From the NCBI GenBank assembly GCA_010093705.1, contig MU006092.1, positions 192,623 through 256,622 on the forward strand: a DNA stretch of 64,000 nt, in the 5' to 3' direction. Every line of letters begins with the position of its first letter. The first letter of the stretch is position 1. Below, piece by piece: positions 1-12,381 of the stretch. The translations under genes and the position numbers were made by a program. Source of the stretch: Patellaria atrata CBS 101060 (taxonomy: Eukaryota; Ascomycota; Dothideomycetes; Patellariales; Patellariaceae). The notes below the pieces were generated by a model. The model worked only from the letters and a program-made list of their open reading frames with translations. It was not told where the DNA came from and did not search any database.

Positions 1-228
1 CGGGGAGCCGCGGCGGCGGGGACGGATTTGGTCGCGGCGAGCTGATGGGAGGAGGTAGCAGAGGCGTAGGTCGATGAGGTTGACGAGAAAGAGTGCGAGG
101 AGGAAAAGGAAGACAAAGACCTTATAGCGATCAGGCGCGGATATTAGGCCATTTTGGTTTGTGAGAAGAACAGTTAGGCCGCAGAAGTAAATGGGGAGGG
201 AAAGGATGATGAACCTGCGGGATTGCAT
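1..228 (-). CDS. Partial small membrane protein, N-terminal part only
   Basis: The first 76 codons are read from the ATG at 228 with no stop before the window edge, so the 3' part of the gene lies outside. The product starts MQSRRFIILSLPIYFCG. It has two hydrophobic stretches (about residues 6-22 and 37-58) separated by a short polar loop, then an Arg-rich stretch (PSARRDQIRPRRRGSP) that would fit a cytosolic positive-inside tail. Codon third positions are rich in C and G, as in the recognised genes here, which supports real coding. I do not recognise the family; it could be a small two-helix protein or the start of a longer membrane protein. Its promoter lies in the 375 bp shared with the 3' end of NEM1. 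Confidence 0.55.
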   Translation of the reverse strand, partial: MQSRRFIILSLPIYFCGLTVLLTNQNGLISAPDRYKVFVFLFLLALFLVNLIDLRLCYLLPSARRDQIRPRRRGSP

Positions 229-602
229 TTTGAGGTGGGGTTGAGGTGAGGTAGAGAGTTAGAGAGTCAAGGCATGATGGAAACCTTATAGATTTTTAGG
301 CGGACCTTAATTGGCGTGAGGTGCGTTTGTCGTTCCATCTATTACGCGATCCATGCTTGTATTGAGATGGAAATTTGTGGACAGGTAGAAAGTTGTTCAG
401 GGTGAGCAAGCCTACAACCGCACACGTGGGGCAACAAGCACAAGTTACTGTAAGATAGCACATCAAGCAGAAATGGATCGCTCCATTCTTGCTTTCCAAT
501 TATTTGATCTGTGGTACAGTACAACAAAACTAGAATCGTTTTACACGAAGACGCTGAAACTTCAAAAAGGCGTTCCTCGTTCTTCGTACTATTCTCCACA
601 GT
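229..602. other. Intergenic: promoter of the left-edge gene and NEM1 3' flank
   Basis: No gene is supported here. Short frames occur on the minus strand (e.g. 296-499) but show no recognisable domain. The stretch should carry the promoter and 5' leader of the membrane protein gene starting at 228 and the 3' UTR of NEM1 ending at 603. Confidence 0.6.
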
Positions 603-2092
603 CTATACAGCCTGAGGTTGTCCAAGCCGTAATGCTAACAGAGCACGCACATCCGTCAGATACTGTAGGCCTTCAAACAGCGGTATAAGGTTCAATAGAT
701 CATTATCCGTGGGATCACTTATCCAACCTTCAATGGGTATTGCATTGTCTGAGCAATGTTAGACGTCACTCAGAAGAAAAATACGCCACAATGCTCACCT
801 TCATGAAAAATATAGCTCATCGGACTGTTATCAAGAATCATAACCTTACTAAGGTCTGGTTCAACTTGACTCAAGTCCTTAATGTACGCGCCGTTCCGAA
901 ACGTACAGTGCTGCCTATAGTACCGCCCTGCAAAATACTTCCTCTCAAGCTCCAGCCAGTCAATGACTGGATCTGCGTACTCTTGTACAGATGCTGTGAA
1001 GATAATTAGGTTGTACCATCGGGACACTTTCCGTAGAAATTCATCACAATGCGGCCGTTTGTGGACATAGTACAGAATTGGAACCTGAGGTCCAATCACC
1101 TGCCCACCTGCACCCACAGCTTGGTTAAGCTTGACTTCCACCATATGCCCGGTGGTATAACGGCCACCCTTTGCCATACTATGTATCAGAGTCTCATCAA
1201 GGTCAATGATTAGGGTCTTCTGATGAGGTAGTCCCGCCCCTTGGGGGTTGGTAGGGTTGCTATATGAAGGCTGCCGTCTTGGTATCAAAGGTCTTGGTGG
1301 AGCAGGCGCACGGGGATACTTCGTCGCTTTCGCAGCAACGGGATTTATTGGCGATTTGAGAGCAGCTGCTGCCTCTTCGGATACTTGCTCAGACGAAGTC
1401 GGGTTAGACGTCTTCCCCGAGGCCGACTTCCTTTGCTTCCGTTTCAATACCTCGTCATTATGTAACTTGATACGTATGGATCGCTTAGCAGGGGTAATCT
1501 CGTCAGAAGTGGAGGAGGCTCCAGTTTTCGACCTTGTGTTTCGCGAGGGGGTATCTTGTTCCTTGCTATCACCAGTGGATGGACGTTCGCTGTCGTGCTC
1601 GGAATCAGACGTCACAGCTGTGGATGTGGATGCTACAGATGGAGATCTTCTCGACTGTCTTTTCATCCGACTTTTGCTCTCGTGAGACTTCTGCGATCGC
1701 TGGCGTCCCATAGCCTTTCCGTCTTCAATCACATTTTTCGTCTTCCGCCTCTTCTTGAAAAGCTTCTTATTTAGATTATAGATTGGCATTAAAGTAGAGA
1801 AATGTCCTTCTTCGTCGTAGAAGCATGCTATGACATATCTGCCTGGTGTAACAACCATGGATAACACCATCCGTACAACACCAATGAAGCTACTTGCGAT
1901 TCGTTTTGGTATAAGCCATCGACTGGACTGCTGAGGGGCATTGAACGGCTCTGGCTCACGTTGATCTAGGAGCGGTATCTTCTCATCGTTGTATTGCGCC
2001 ACGTCGTTGTTGTCCTCCTCCATCGCATCCTTTTCCTCCTTGATACCCATGGATTTGGCGTCCTCTTTGAAACCAGCTATCCAAGTCCGCAT
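603..2092 (-). CDS. NEM1: Nem1-like catalytic subunit of the nuclear envelope lipin phosphatase
   Basis: Two exons, 2092-799 and 748-603, give 479 residues. The 50-nt intron starts GTGAGC and ends CTCAG, and splicing restores the conserved end IFHEDNAIPIEGWISDP. Nem1, with Spo7, dephosphorylates the lipin Pah1 at the ER/nuclear envelope and so steers phosphatidate to storage lipid. The HAD/FCP1-type phosphatase domain starts near residue 292 with the catalytic motif DLDET (297-301). A hydrophobic segment at about 67-91 would anchor it, and a long Ser/Lys-rich linker (about 110-290) joins the two. The start is the first in-frame ATG after a stop. A short upstream exon, common in this family, is possible but I could not find one. 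The gene diverges from GCD7. Confidence 0.92.
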
Positions 2093-2886
2093 GTTATTCT
2101 TGCATGAGGATATTTATAACCTAGGTAGCGACCTCAATGCTCCAGGAATAAGGTAAGATGAATGCGCCAGTCGACGAAGCTCACAACCAGGAAGAACAGA
2201 CAGACTTTAAAGCTGTACTAGCATTTATCATAGTCCATAACCAGTTATGATTACTTAACAGGTCTTCTGATCCAATATCTATCCAGATGAGGCTCAGCGC
2301 AAAGCGGGTATTAAGGCGCACCGGCGCTCCGGCTATGTTATGGGTAAACACGAAGGATTAGTGAGGGATGATGGTGTACTCCTAGACGGGTAACAGTTGC
2401 TTGACTGAACAATACCGTACTGCAAGAACGTCGCAAAAGGGCAATCAGACTGTACAGAGAACAGACGATGATGTGAAGTTGTTGAGAGAGGTTGGTGAGC
2501 ACGGGATGTTTGTTCGAGGAGCTTGGACCAAGAACTTCACCAGGATGACGATGCTTACCTTAAGCACTAACTCAAGGCGTTCGCGGCCCGAAATGTTGCC
2601 GTGGGACCTCCGACTCATAGAACTAGTTTTACTTTGAATTGAAGCTTTTTGAAAGAATATCAATAACGAAAATGCCAATGAAAGAAACTCACGACGCCCT
2701 AACTAGATAAAGTCCTCTAGATATCAAGGAGATTCTCAACTACAGTGTCCTCATACTCTCTCGTCCCAACTTCAGTCAATCTGGAACTCCCTCCACTGCG
2801 GGGCAGGAATATTTCGATATTTAGGGTTGCGCATTATAAGAAGACAACCAGGACGAAACACAAATACAGATACTGGTCGTAACGCC
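2093..2886. promoter_or_regulatory. Divergent promoter region of NEM1 and GCD7
   Basis: These 794 bp separate the two start codons, so both promoters must lie here. No coding exon is evident. A four-codon frame (ATG CAA GAA TAA, minus strand, 2105-2094) ends one base before the NEM1 ATG and would be a minimal uORF if the leader is unspliced. Short open frames at 2401-2678 on both strands look like chance. Confidence 0.5.
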
Positions 2887-4383
2887 ATGCCTTCCCAGGC
2901 TGGTGTAATCACACCTGGTCTTCCTTCATTTCTGAGGTCCTTGAAAGCGAATCCTGTAGAGACCTCCATAGAGAATCTGATATCGTGAGTCCTCTGCATG
3001 CAGCTTCATTTTCTTTCCAGCATACTAATACCGGATAGACTATTGAAACGAAGACAAATACAAAACTCACGATCATGTGCTATTGCGACTACACAACTAT
3101 TCCTCCGCGTGGTAGGCGAGTTCCGTGGAAGGGATGTTGAGAAACTGCTCCAGCGCGTAAAGGATGTGGGACGACGATTGACCGCAGCGCAGCCTCGAGA
3201 GATGGCCGTTGGTAATATCGTGCGTCGAGTATTGGACCTTGTGAGAGAGGTATCAGAGGGAGGTAGCGAAGGGGAGACGAACATGAGTGAATCCGACACA
3301 AACGCTGCGAATAACGGACCAAAAGATACAACACATCGACCTCCGCTCGCATCAAGTATCTCCACCTTTAGTCCATTGAAACATGGCGCTGTCCAACCAT
3401 TGGATCATAATCTAACGTTCGACGGGACCGGAGACTCGCCAGACCAAACTCAAAGACCACCTCTCCTTACATCTCATACGTCGTATGCAGCTTCAGCTGC
3501 AGCTCCTCTAGTCACATCACTATTTGGTCTCTTCCAAAATCCCGACACCCCATCACCAAGCTCGACTCCTGTCGGATATTCCTCACCTAACTCGAAACCT
3601 ACACTCACAGCTCAAAGTCTTGCCGGGCTCGGAGACGCAGTCAGCGAAAAACTTGACATCAAAGCCGAAGTTCTCGAGGGGATTCGGGACCTGCTAGAAG
3701 AGTTAGATCAGGTAGATGAACGAATCGCCGCTTACGCCCTAGAGCACATCCATACCAACGAAATTATTCTAACACATACTGCCTCTACCACCGTCCACCG
3801 CTTTCTACTAGCTGCTGCTAAAAAGCGAAAATTCACCGTCATCCATACGGAATCTTATCCAAATGATCACAAAGCAACCCACGCAACGATTCTAGATGGC
3901 AAGAAGAATGGTGATGACCCTGATCCTGACGAGGTCTTCAAGCCCCTAACCACTGCTGGAATAACCGTCATTTTGATTCCCGATTCCGCAGTCTTTGCCA
4001 TAATGTCTAGGGTTAATAAGGTCATTTTAGCAACACATACCGTCCTCGCAAACGGAGGTCTAGTCGCGGCTAGCGGTGCAAAGACGATCGCAAAGGCAGC
4101 CAAGGTGCATCAGACGCCCGTCATCGTGGTTAGCGGTGTTTACAAGCTCAGCCCGGTGTATCCCTTCGACATCGATGAGCTGATAGAGTACGGTGATCCC
4201 GGAAACGTGGTGCCATATGAGGAGGGCGAGTTCGTTGAGAAGGTTGAAGTCGTTAATCCTCTATATGACTATGTACCTCCAGACTTGGTGGATCTATATA
4301 TTACAGATACGGGTGGTCATGCACCATCATATCTATACAGAATCGTGGCGGATCATTATAGGATGGAGGATGTTAATCTATAG
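2887..4383 (+). CDS. GCD7: Translation initiation factor eIF2B subunit beta
   Basis: Exons 2887-2984 and 3039-4383 encode 480 residues. The 54-nt intron has GTGAGT, a TACTAAT branch site and TAG. It joins the start MPSQAGVITPGLPSFLRSLK to LLKRRQIQNSR, as in other fungal eIF2B-beta proteins. eIF2B is the cytosolic GDP-GTP exchange factor for eIF2, and this regulatory subunit (with alpha and delta) senses phosphorylated eIF2-alpha. The helical N-terminal part contains QPREMAVGNIVRRVLDLVRE. The Rossmann-like C-terminal half ends with LYITDTGGHAPSYLYR, typical of the family. The ATG context CGCCATGCC is good. A Ser/Pro-rich insert at about residues 90-220 looks disordered and makes the protein longer than the yeast subunit. 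Confidence 0.95.
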
Positions 4384-6650
4384 TGGTTGACTAATTTGAG
4401 AGATTAAAATAGCCTTTGAAATATTATACCAAACAAATGAAACATATCGAGAACTTGCATATTCCGTGGATCCACCTTAGTCATACAATACCGTGCATAA
4501 CCTGGAGTAGGACGGCTGCGTAAGATCCTCTGGACCTAAGGACATGGATATATTATTCGCCAAATTCTATAATGAACGGCAGAATACGCTCCGAGCAAAG
4601 CTTCCCCCCTGGCAAACAGTACTCCACTGCAGGACGGTATTACTAGAGTGAAATCGTGAGCACACTTACTTGTGGCGTTGATGGTGAGATTCGAGCTGAA
4701 TAGATCTGTTGTCATATTGATTGGTATACTGGAATAGTGCAATATGTCTTGAGCCAAGAGTCAACCAGGTATACCTGTATCATACGGCGGTCAAGATAGG
4801 AGAGACGTAAGTCTATGAAATCAACCGTGGTAGAGTACGACTAGCAGGCATTCTCTGCGAGAATCTCTAACCGGGATGGTCCGGATCGTAGGACTGCGCC
4901 GTGCTGTATGAACAAAGTCGCAGCCGAGCCGATCTGTACTGTATCATTGCGTTATATATTCTGAGCAGGCTCTTGGTCCAATCGAGTAGTAGAATACGAC
5001 CGCGTCTTACTGTCAGAGCGAAACCTCGACTGAGCTAATGTGTACGGTATTACCAAGCGAAACTACTTAGAGAGATCCGCAAATGGACTTGTCTGTACAA
5101 GATAACTGTAGAGTACATTCAAGACGAAGGCCTGAGTGGGAGTTTCTGTATGATATGATAGTGAGTATGAAAGACACGCTCTTGAATGCAAGGTAAACGC
5201 CTTGCAGTACGCCTATGCAGTTGACTCCGTACGAAGACGCGTGTAGACATATCTGTGCCATATGAAAACGCAGTACGCCTTGTAGGAAATCTCAGTAAAC
5301 ATATCTACACAACTATGAGTCTTAGAATGGAAGAGAGTACTACACAGCTTGACTACGAATATGTAGGATACCAAAGAGAGACAACATGGTCTATATCATA
5401 TGACCACACATGACAGAAAAGGGGAATGTAGGCCATGCGAGAAGACGGAGAGTAGTGGAATTCAAAGAATACTGTTATATTGAGAGCAGTATGTTCTAGA
5501 CGATATATTCACGTAGCCTATGCTGCGAGATAGATAACATCAAAGGAAACGCGTACAGACGGAATCTCATTCTCAAACCGGATTCCTCTATACGGTGTAG
5601 ACAGTTAACCATATTTCTGCTTACTGGTACTCACACGTCAAAGAAAGTCCTGTTTCCTAGACTGTGCAAGAACGATAAACAAGCATCAAGGTCAATACCT
5701 CTACTTCGTAGTTTATAAAGCTCTATGACGGCGTAACATCTGCAAGATGTGCCCTTTGTCGGCAAGGAGACGTTTCATGATCGCTTACGCAGGTGCCTCT
5801 GATTGGAGATTCGGGCATCCGAAGTTTCAATGTCGTGTTTTGTTAGATGGTGGAGCTGTTGGAGTATTGGTCCTACTGGCGACCGGGGCTGATGTTGAAG
5901 TATGAGTCTTTGGTGGATCTATCAGCTGTCAGTTGTCAGCCACGGAGTAGTATGGAGCACGAAAAAGCCTATCTTCAACAATTATCAGTTTCGTCTTCAA
6001 CTGACTCTACTATCTCAACAGATATCTCAACGACTATTAGATATATTGAGATCTGGATACGTGTTCTCTGTAGCTCTTCAGTATATATAGAAATTCCTTC
6101 AGTAGATAGTTAGAAAATCAAGCGATATATTCAGTGCACCTGCAGATCCAGTTTATCTAACATGTTCTGACTATTAAACTGTTTGATGTTTGGTGTTGGT
6201 GGCCCGTTTGTTTGTAGAACTAGAAGACCGCACCACCAACCATAAACTCTTAGAAACTTTTCCCGCACTCCCACAGTGCACGTCCAGTCATATCACCAAT
6301 TCTATCATTTTACTTGGGATATGAAACTTATTTATTTGCTTGTTTGAACTTTCCCTTCTTATCATAGTACATCAATACCGGCTTATCGCCGCGTCATCCC
6401 TCAGCTGTGTCCCACCTTTGAAGGTAACATCCATTCGATATCCACCGTCACGCAAAATACCTACAACATACTTGGCCTCAGGGCCTTCTCATTCATTCCT
6501 AACTAGCATATATTTGCAAGGTAGGTCCTTAAACACCTCAACGATCAATTAGGGCTCCGACAAGAGTCCACCTCTCCCGACCCTCTGCTTCTCAACCCCT
6601 CAATTGCTATCCATATCCATATCTAGAATTTATTACTAAGAAGCTCAGCT
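4384..6650. other. Intergenic 2.3 kb, no gene seen
   Basis: This AT-leaning stretch has no frame above 90 codons and nothing recognisable on either strand. It holds the GCD7 3' flank on the left. On the right (about 6.2-6.65 kb) is the pyrimidine-rich leader and promoter of the RhoGAP gene, including a short upstream frame, ATG at 6321 with eight codons. GTAC/CTGTAC words are frequent, as in other intergenic parts of the window. Confidence 0.5.
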
Positions 6651-9189
6651 ATGAGGTCCCATATTGCATCTAGGTTGCGAAGCTCCTCACTCAGCGCGGT
6701 TCCGCCCCCACAATCATCCTCCGATTACTCTATCTCCCTTGCTACTGCGGCTGCTAGTATCTTATACCGCTCTCCTATTCCCTCGGACAGTGGACATCCT
6801 ATTTATATTCTCAATGCTGCCGCGTTCCCTGATGTTGCAGAGGCAGACTACGATGGGCTTCTTCCGTATGTCTTAGCGAGACTCCCCGGTGAGGATGAGT
6901 TGATCAGCGGAAAGGAATATGAGGTCATTTTTTTCGCCGGAGGCGGTTATGACGGTGCGGGTACCCAAAGAAAGAATAGGCCTGGTTGGGGGTGGTTCAT
7001 ACAGGCATATCACGTTCTATCGAGAGCAATGAGAAAGCGGCTGAAGAAACTATACATTGTGCACGAGAGAAGCTGGGTTAGAATCTTAGTCGAGATGTTC
7101 TCAACCATTGTGAGCCCAAAATTCAGGAGGAAGATTGTACATGGTAGGACTTCTTTCTTTGAAATGTTAAACCCCTATTAATCGCTTTTTGTCAGTGTCT
7201 ACGCTCAGCTATTTAGCGCTACACATTCCTATCGAGAACCTCTTGATCCCCCCTTCTGCTTATCTACATGACCGACGATTATCTCCCGATATCTATGCAC
7301 CATACGCCACCGGACGTCGCGCTTATTCCGCAAAAGATCCATTTCCGAAGAGTAAGGATGGAAAGACAAGACTTCCTAGGATCTTGAGAGAAACTACTTC
7401 CTTTCTCATATTGGATGACAATGTGCAGACGGAAGGATTATTCAGAATACCGCCAAATGCTCAACTTCGTGGTATCTTGCGGGAAGCATATGATCGAGGC
7501 CAAAAATTCATTGTGTGGAAAGACAATGGCGTCGAGTTGCCCATACCTCCATATAAGGACGCGGAGGATCTCAAAACCATCATATATGAAGTTGATTCTA
7601 GAGATGCGTACAGTGTACACCTTGCTGCGAGTCTGATCAAGCATTGGTATGCTGAGCTTCGACAACCTATCTTTCCCCACTCTGTGTACCGAGATATCAA
7701 GACTTCCTTTAACGATATCCAACTGGAAATCACGTTAGACAAACTGACCGATTTGTTTTCCCCCAAATCCGAATGGTCTTGTTTGCCGGGAATTTCCCGT
7801 GAAATCCTTATACGGCATCTATTCCCGTTACTAGCATATGTTACAAAATATTCGGATCAGAATCAAATGAGTCCTGAGAACCTTGCTGTCTGTTTTGCGC
7901 CTGCTATGCTCTGTGGTCCAGATCAACTAGAAGACGCTAAGGTTTCCTCAATTATTCGACGCATTCTAACTGCGGCGATCGAGCAATGGCCTTTGGGACT
8001 TCGATCTGCTTGCGGAAAGGAGGATTCAGACTTTCAAAATGAATTGCACCTCCCAGAAGACCCAAAAGAATGGGAAGATCCTCTAGTTGGTACTGGTTAC
8101 TCAGATGCTACAGCTGCAGGTACTGTAGTTCCAGTTGAATCTGAGTCTCAATTTACAGGTATCATTATGGAGGATAACGACGCCAGAGAGGAGGGTTTAC
8201 CGCCTCCTTTACCTCCAAGACCTAGGGCAGCATCTCCAGCACGCTCTTCAGGGACGGCATCGCAAGACTCATTGAAACGGAAACCTGCTCCCGAGGTGAC
8301 TGTTCCACCGCGTTACTCAACTATCATATATGACAACCCACCAGATATGGCAGAATCTCCCGTAAGCTACGGGGCAGTTGCAGATGGTTTTGGTCCTCGT
8401 CGCTCTTCAGGCTTTAGTTTCTCCGAGGATAAAAAGTCCGGTACGCATGGTTCTAGCGAGTCTTCTTCTATTTATATCCCGAAGCGCGGGTCCCTGACTA
8501 CAGAGCAGAAACCTAAAGCTGATAATGTCGGCGCTGCACTGCAAAGCAGCACATCCGAATCTCACACCCAGATTCCACTACATGGCCTCATGGCCCAAAT
8601 GATGAATGCAAATAATGTCAAAAGGAAGCCATTGAGCTCGACTGCTTCTCCAATCTTACCCTCCGGCGAGTGGGGCCCACCAGAAAATGCTGAAAGCACT
8701 GTGCCGTTTGAGGATCTCAGGAACTCTGAAAGCACTAAATCGCCTGAGGACTTCAAGAAACCTTCATGGCCTGCTTCAGCACGAAAACCTTCGAATCCCA
8801 TTCCCGGCGCCGCGCCTCCATCCCTTTCCGCACCAGATCGTCCTCGAGCACCTACTATCAATTCCCTAGCGCGGCCTGTATATCCCGCAAATACCCCAGC
8901 ACCCCAGCTGCAACCGTCACAAAAGTCTTCAACAATTCCCCTACCTTCTGTTCCTCGGAGAGTCATATCACCCGGCCTCCTCAACCGCATGCCCTCCTTC
9001 GAACCCAAAGGGGGAAAAACTACACCTCCGCAGACATTAGTACCTCGAAAACTCAACCTCAAGAAGCAAAGTGTAGATGATCTTCGTAGACTGTATGAGG
9101 AAAGAGCGGGGACTGCGAGGACGTTGGTGGAGTTGGAAATTGAAAGGAGGGGTAGTGTGAAGGGGAGGGAGGGATCAGTGGTTGAATGA
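6651..9189 (+). CDS. CRAL-TRIO (Sec14-like) plus RhoGAP domain protein
   Basis: Exons 6651-7143 and 7196-9189 give 828 residues; the 52-nt intron (GTAGGA...TGTCAG) joins KIVH to VSTLSYLALHIPIENLL. The N-terminal 1-190 region looks like the lipid-binding CRAL-TRIO/BCH fold (PIYILNAAAFPDV, WGWFIQAYHVL, KLYIVHERSWV). A RhoGAP domain follows at about 223-430, with the arginine-finger region TEGLFRIP (Arg about 248) and CFAPAMLCG. The rest (about 440-800) is Pro/Ser-rich and probably disordered, with proline motifs such as PPPLPPRPR that could bind SH3 domains, and it ends in a basic helix. Such proteins speed GTP hydrolysis by Rho-family GTPases at membranes. Yeast Ecm25 has a related layout, but orthology is not shown here. 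Confidence 0.9.
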
Positions 9190-10128
9190 AGCATTGAAAT
9201 TCCATTAATATCATAGGCAGCTGCTCTTCTTCTTCTTTGGTTACTGGCATTGCATGTTGTATTGGAGTATTGGGACACATATACCAAAGTTGGATTGCGT
9301 GATTGTTATTAGTTCTCTTAGATACTTGCGTAGGAGCAGAGTAGTGGATTTGATACCCGATTGAATATGTGGAACAATTCATTCTTTTACTCAGTTCTAT
9401 ATGTGTTCCTTGCTACATATCAGTGAAATCGTGAATACGATGTCTGGTCAAGGTCAACCTGATCGCTCTCGATCTAGATATGCCCCCATTTCAATCCCTA
9501 CACTCCTATTATAACCTGAACCCCCTTCTACCTACTTCCCTCCTTTCTGTCTAGATCACACTCTCAGCCCATCGATGTCAAGAAACTATACTCTGTTGTG
9601 TTGGTAACCATTATACGCTTTCGCTATCTACTCCACTCTCCTCCTCGTCACTTATCTCATCACTCTCTGTCTCTATAATGTCGCTGCCTTGTATGCTCTA
9701 CTCGTCCTCTATTTAGTAATGGAGTAAACTTTGTGATCTGATAAGGGAATGGATCATATAAGTATGTGACGGATGGTTTATATAATTATAGAAAGAGTAC
9801 AAAATACCGTACCGGGGGGGTCGATAATTCGGTAAATTCACAGATTACACTATGCGTAAAGAACGAGTAGCACGGCATAAAAGGAGCAAGCACTAACTGA
9901 ACGAGTGATGGGTACATATCAATCGGCGCTTTGCGGAACTCATATGCATATAACACTGGCCTACGTAGACAGTAGAAATATATCGGATGTCTCTACATTA
10001 AGCAACTATTCAGTCAATATGGAAATCTCAACAGCGACAGACCAAGGAGATACATCTGTCACGTCACATTAGAACGAATAAGTCCTCCTTCCAATTATCG
10101 TGAGGACCTCTAACTTATTCTAGCCCTC
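9190..10128. other. Intergenic 0.9 kb
   Basis: This is the 3' flank of the RhoGAP gene, with pyrimidine-rich and AT-rich tracts and a short G-run at about 9815. No frame or RNA gene is supported. Confidence 0.5.
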
Positions 10129-10272
10129 CTATCCTACTTGAAACACAAACGTGTCCCCGGTAAGTAAATCCCACAAGCCACCATAACCGTATATGAAGAG
10201 CAAGGTAAACATGATAATAACTCCGTACATTAGGGTCAGACCGCCTGCAATGGGTGTGACGAGTTCAGGCAT
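10129..10272 (-). CDS. Candidate 47-residue single-pass membrane microprotein
   Basis: An ATG in the good context CCACCATGC opens a 47-codon frame ending in TAG. The product begins MPELVTPIAGGLTLMYG, carries one hydrophobic helix (about residues 10-30, including GVIIMFTLLFIYGYG) and ends GDTFVFQVG. Composition and the clean helix look protein-like and unlike the shadow frames around it. I do not recognise the family. It lies alone between the RhoGAP gene and the 18-bp array and is too short for ordinary gene callers. No intron is needed. It may also be chance, since frames of this length are frequent. Confidence 0.35.
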   Translation of the reverse strand: MPELVTPIAGGLTLMYGVIIMFTLLFIYGYGGLWDLLTGDTFVFQVG

Positions 10273-10463
10273 GGTGGGTGGAAGTTGGAGAATTACAGGA
10301 TTCCGGGATGAACGGAGAGTGGTTGATCTTTAAAGAGAAGGGGGGGAGGTTTGGGGTTGTGAGGGTACAAAAGAAATATGATCGGATTGAACAAGTTGTA
10401 ATTGAACAATACTTCGCAAGTGGACGATGTGCTTGGAGTGTGGATATTGTTGAAGATGTGTGG

Positions 10464-10766
10464 TATACTTGAACTGTACAGTATGCTTGAACTGTACAGT
10501 ATGCTTGAACTGTACAGTATGCTTGAACTGTACAGTATGCTTGAACTGTACAGTATGCTTGAACTGTACANNNNNNNNNNNNNNNNNNNNNNNNNNNNNN
10601 NNNNNNNNNNNNNNNNNNNNNNNNNNNNNNNNNNNNNNNNNNNNNNNNNNNNNNNNNNNNNNNNNNNNNNGTACAGTATGCTTGAACTGTACAGTATGCT
10701 TGAACTGTACAGTATGCTTGAACTGTACAGTATGCTTGAACTGTACAGTATGCTTGAACTGTACAC
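10464..10766. repeat. 18-bp tandem array broken by an assembly gap
   Basis: Six units of TATGCTTGAACTGTACAG (the first with TATACTTG) run from 10464 to the gap. After it come a partial unit and five more units, the last ending CAC. The inner units are identical. Each unit contains the palindrome CTGTACAG. Because 18 is a multiple of three and the unit lacks stops in several frames, long spurious frames cross it on both strands. Confidence 0.95.
10571..10670. other. Assembly gap of 100 N
   Basis: Exactly 100 N sit inside the 18-bp array. A round number suggests a placeholder, so the real array length is unknown and could be much longer than shown. Confidence 0.95.
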
Positions 10767-11020
10767 CACACCTGAATCATACATCACGGCCAAATACGAG
10801 TAGACACTAGAGAAACGAGCCGACTGTCCAACGAAAATATGTACAGTATAGGTTACCCGACACACCTATAACTCTTCGCAGTTCCCCGAGAACGACCATT
10901 CTATGTGAACAACGAAGTATCCAGGTGTGGAAGCATGATGGGTCGGTTGCGATATCGTTCGTACGGAGCAGAGCGTGAGACGGGGGAGTGTATGATTATC
11001 TGAATCTGCAATTGAAGGAA

Positions 11021-11036
11021 GGGGGGGGGGGGGGGG
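11021..11036. repeat. Homopolymer of 16 G
   Basis: A pure G16 run follows GAAGGAA. Such runs are prone to length error in sequencing and can form G-quadruplexes on the G strand. Confidence 0.9.
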
Positions 11037-12381
11037 ATACGTGAGGTTAGGAAAGGAGGGATCCGCAATTGGGACGAAGATATTGGGTGAAGGAGTGAGA
11101 TATAGTAAGGAGCCCACGGAGTAGAAATTGACAAGGATTGGATAGCCGTATGGTGAAGATATTCCTTATTTCGAAACTTGAAGAGACTTTCCTGCGTATG
11201 ATGAGACTTCAATTGCGGTGATATGCTACTGTAACCGCTTTTAGACTCTAGATAAGAGAGGAAAGTAGAGAGAATAAGGGGAAAACTATCACAATGAGTC
11301 GTTAGAATATGACCTAGACCTCTAACTCTCGCCTCGAACTGAAAACCTCGCCTTGGATATTATCGAAATAAACCAGAACATGCTCGTAAGTCATATGCTG
11401 CTATCATCTAATGCTAGATATCCCATACACAAAAACTGATAACTGTACAACGAAGCCCAAAGTCCATAAGAAGCACCATAACTCATCAGAGCGATACAAA
11501 ATCAAAGACCCCGTCTGACGCTCCAGACTTGCAACCAAGACCAAAACCCAACCACTAATTCCTCAACGTACAGAGAGACAATGTTGCCCCGAAAAGGAAT
11601 CCCTACCGCAAGCTCAGGAGACATATCCTACCTACATAGTGTCAAAACAGCAAGCGTTCCGAGTCGAATATACACGATATCGTGTGTAAGTCACACCACC
11701 TACCCCACGTCTCAGTCGCCGTCGCACAGCCCACCGCTCTTCTTGTACCACGGTGACACGGCGCGCGTTCGGACGTTGGAGAGGAGACGGTACACTGCAG
11801 ATGCTCGCTCTGAGACGGCTTAGACTTTGGACTCGGGCTGATTGTTTGTATCGTCTCTTTGACCTTTTCGGAATAATGGAGATGTGATTGCAGTGGGGAA
11901 TGCTGTGTGATAGACTAAGGTGATCGTTTGAGATGACTCATGAGTGAGTGGGATGGGGGCATGAAAACTCGATGGAAGAGCCGCATGGAAGAAACCTTTT
12001 AAGGCAAAGTAAGGGAGAGAGATCTGAGAGGTGGAGGAGCCTCCGGGACTGGGAACTATCGGATATCTACCGTTATGGGTGCGATTCTATTTTCCCATCT
12101 TGCTTGTTGAAGAATGAGGCAAAGTGATGAATTTGTTTCCCAAGATCCACCCCCACAGAAGATGCGAGCATAGGGTCATGAGAATGATCAAAGGCGTGGA
12201 CCGAAGTAAGGGGTATTTGCGTGCGGGATAACATGGAAATTTCTCTTTACCATAAGTTATTCTCGACTCAATCTATCTCATTCTCCAACTTCTTTCCCAA
12301 GGCGTCGAATGATGTCGTCAACTACTTTCAGCTCGAAAAATTCTCACACGACTCGCATATTCCCGTTCGAGCACACCGCGC

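Noticed and set aside
10265-10865. Long frames on both strands across the 18-bp array and gap
   Set aside because: They are the repeat unit translated (6 codons per unit) plus X residues from the N gap; no sequence outside the array supports a protein.
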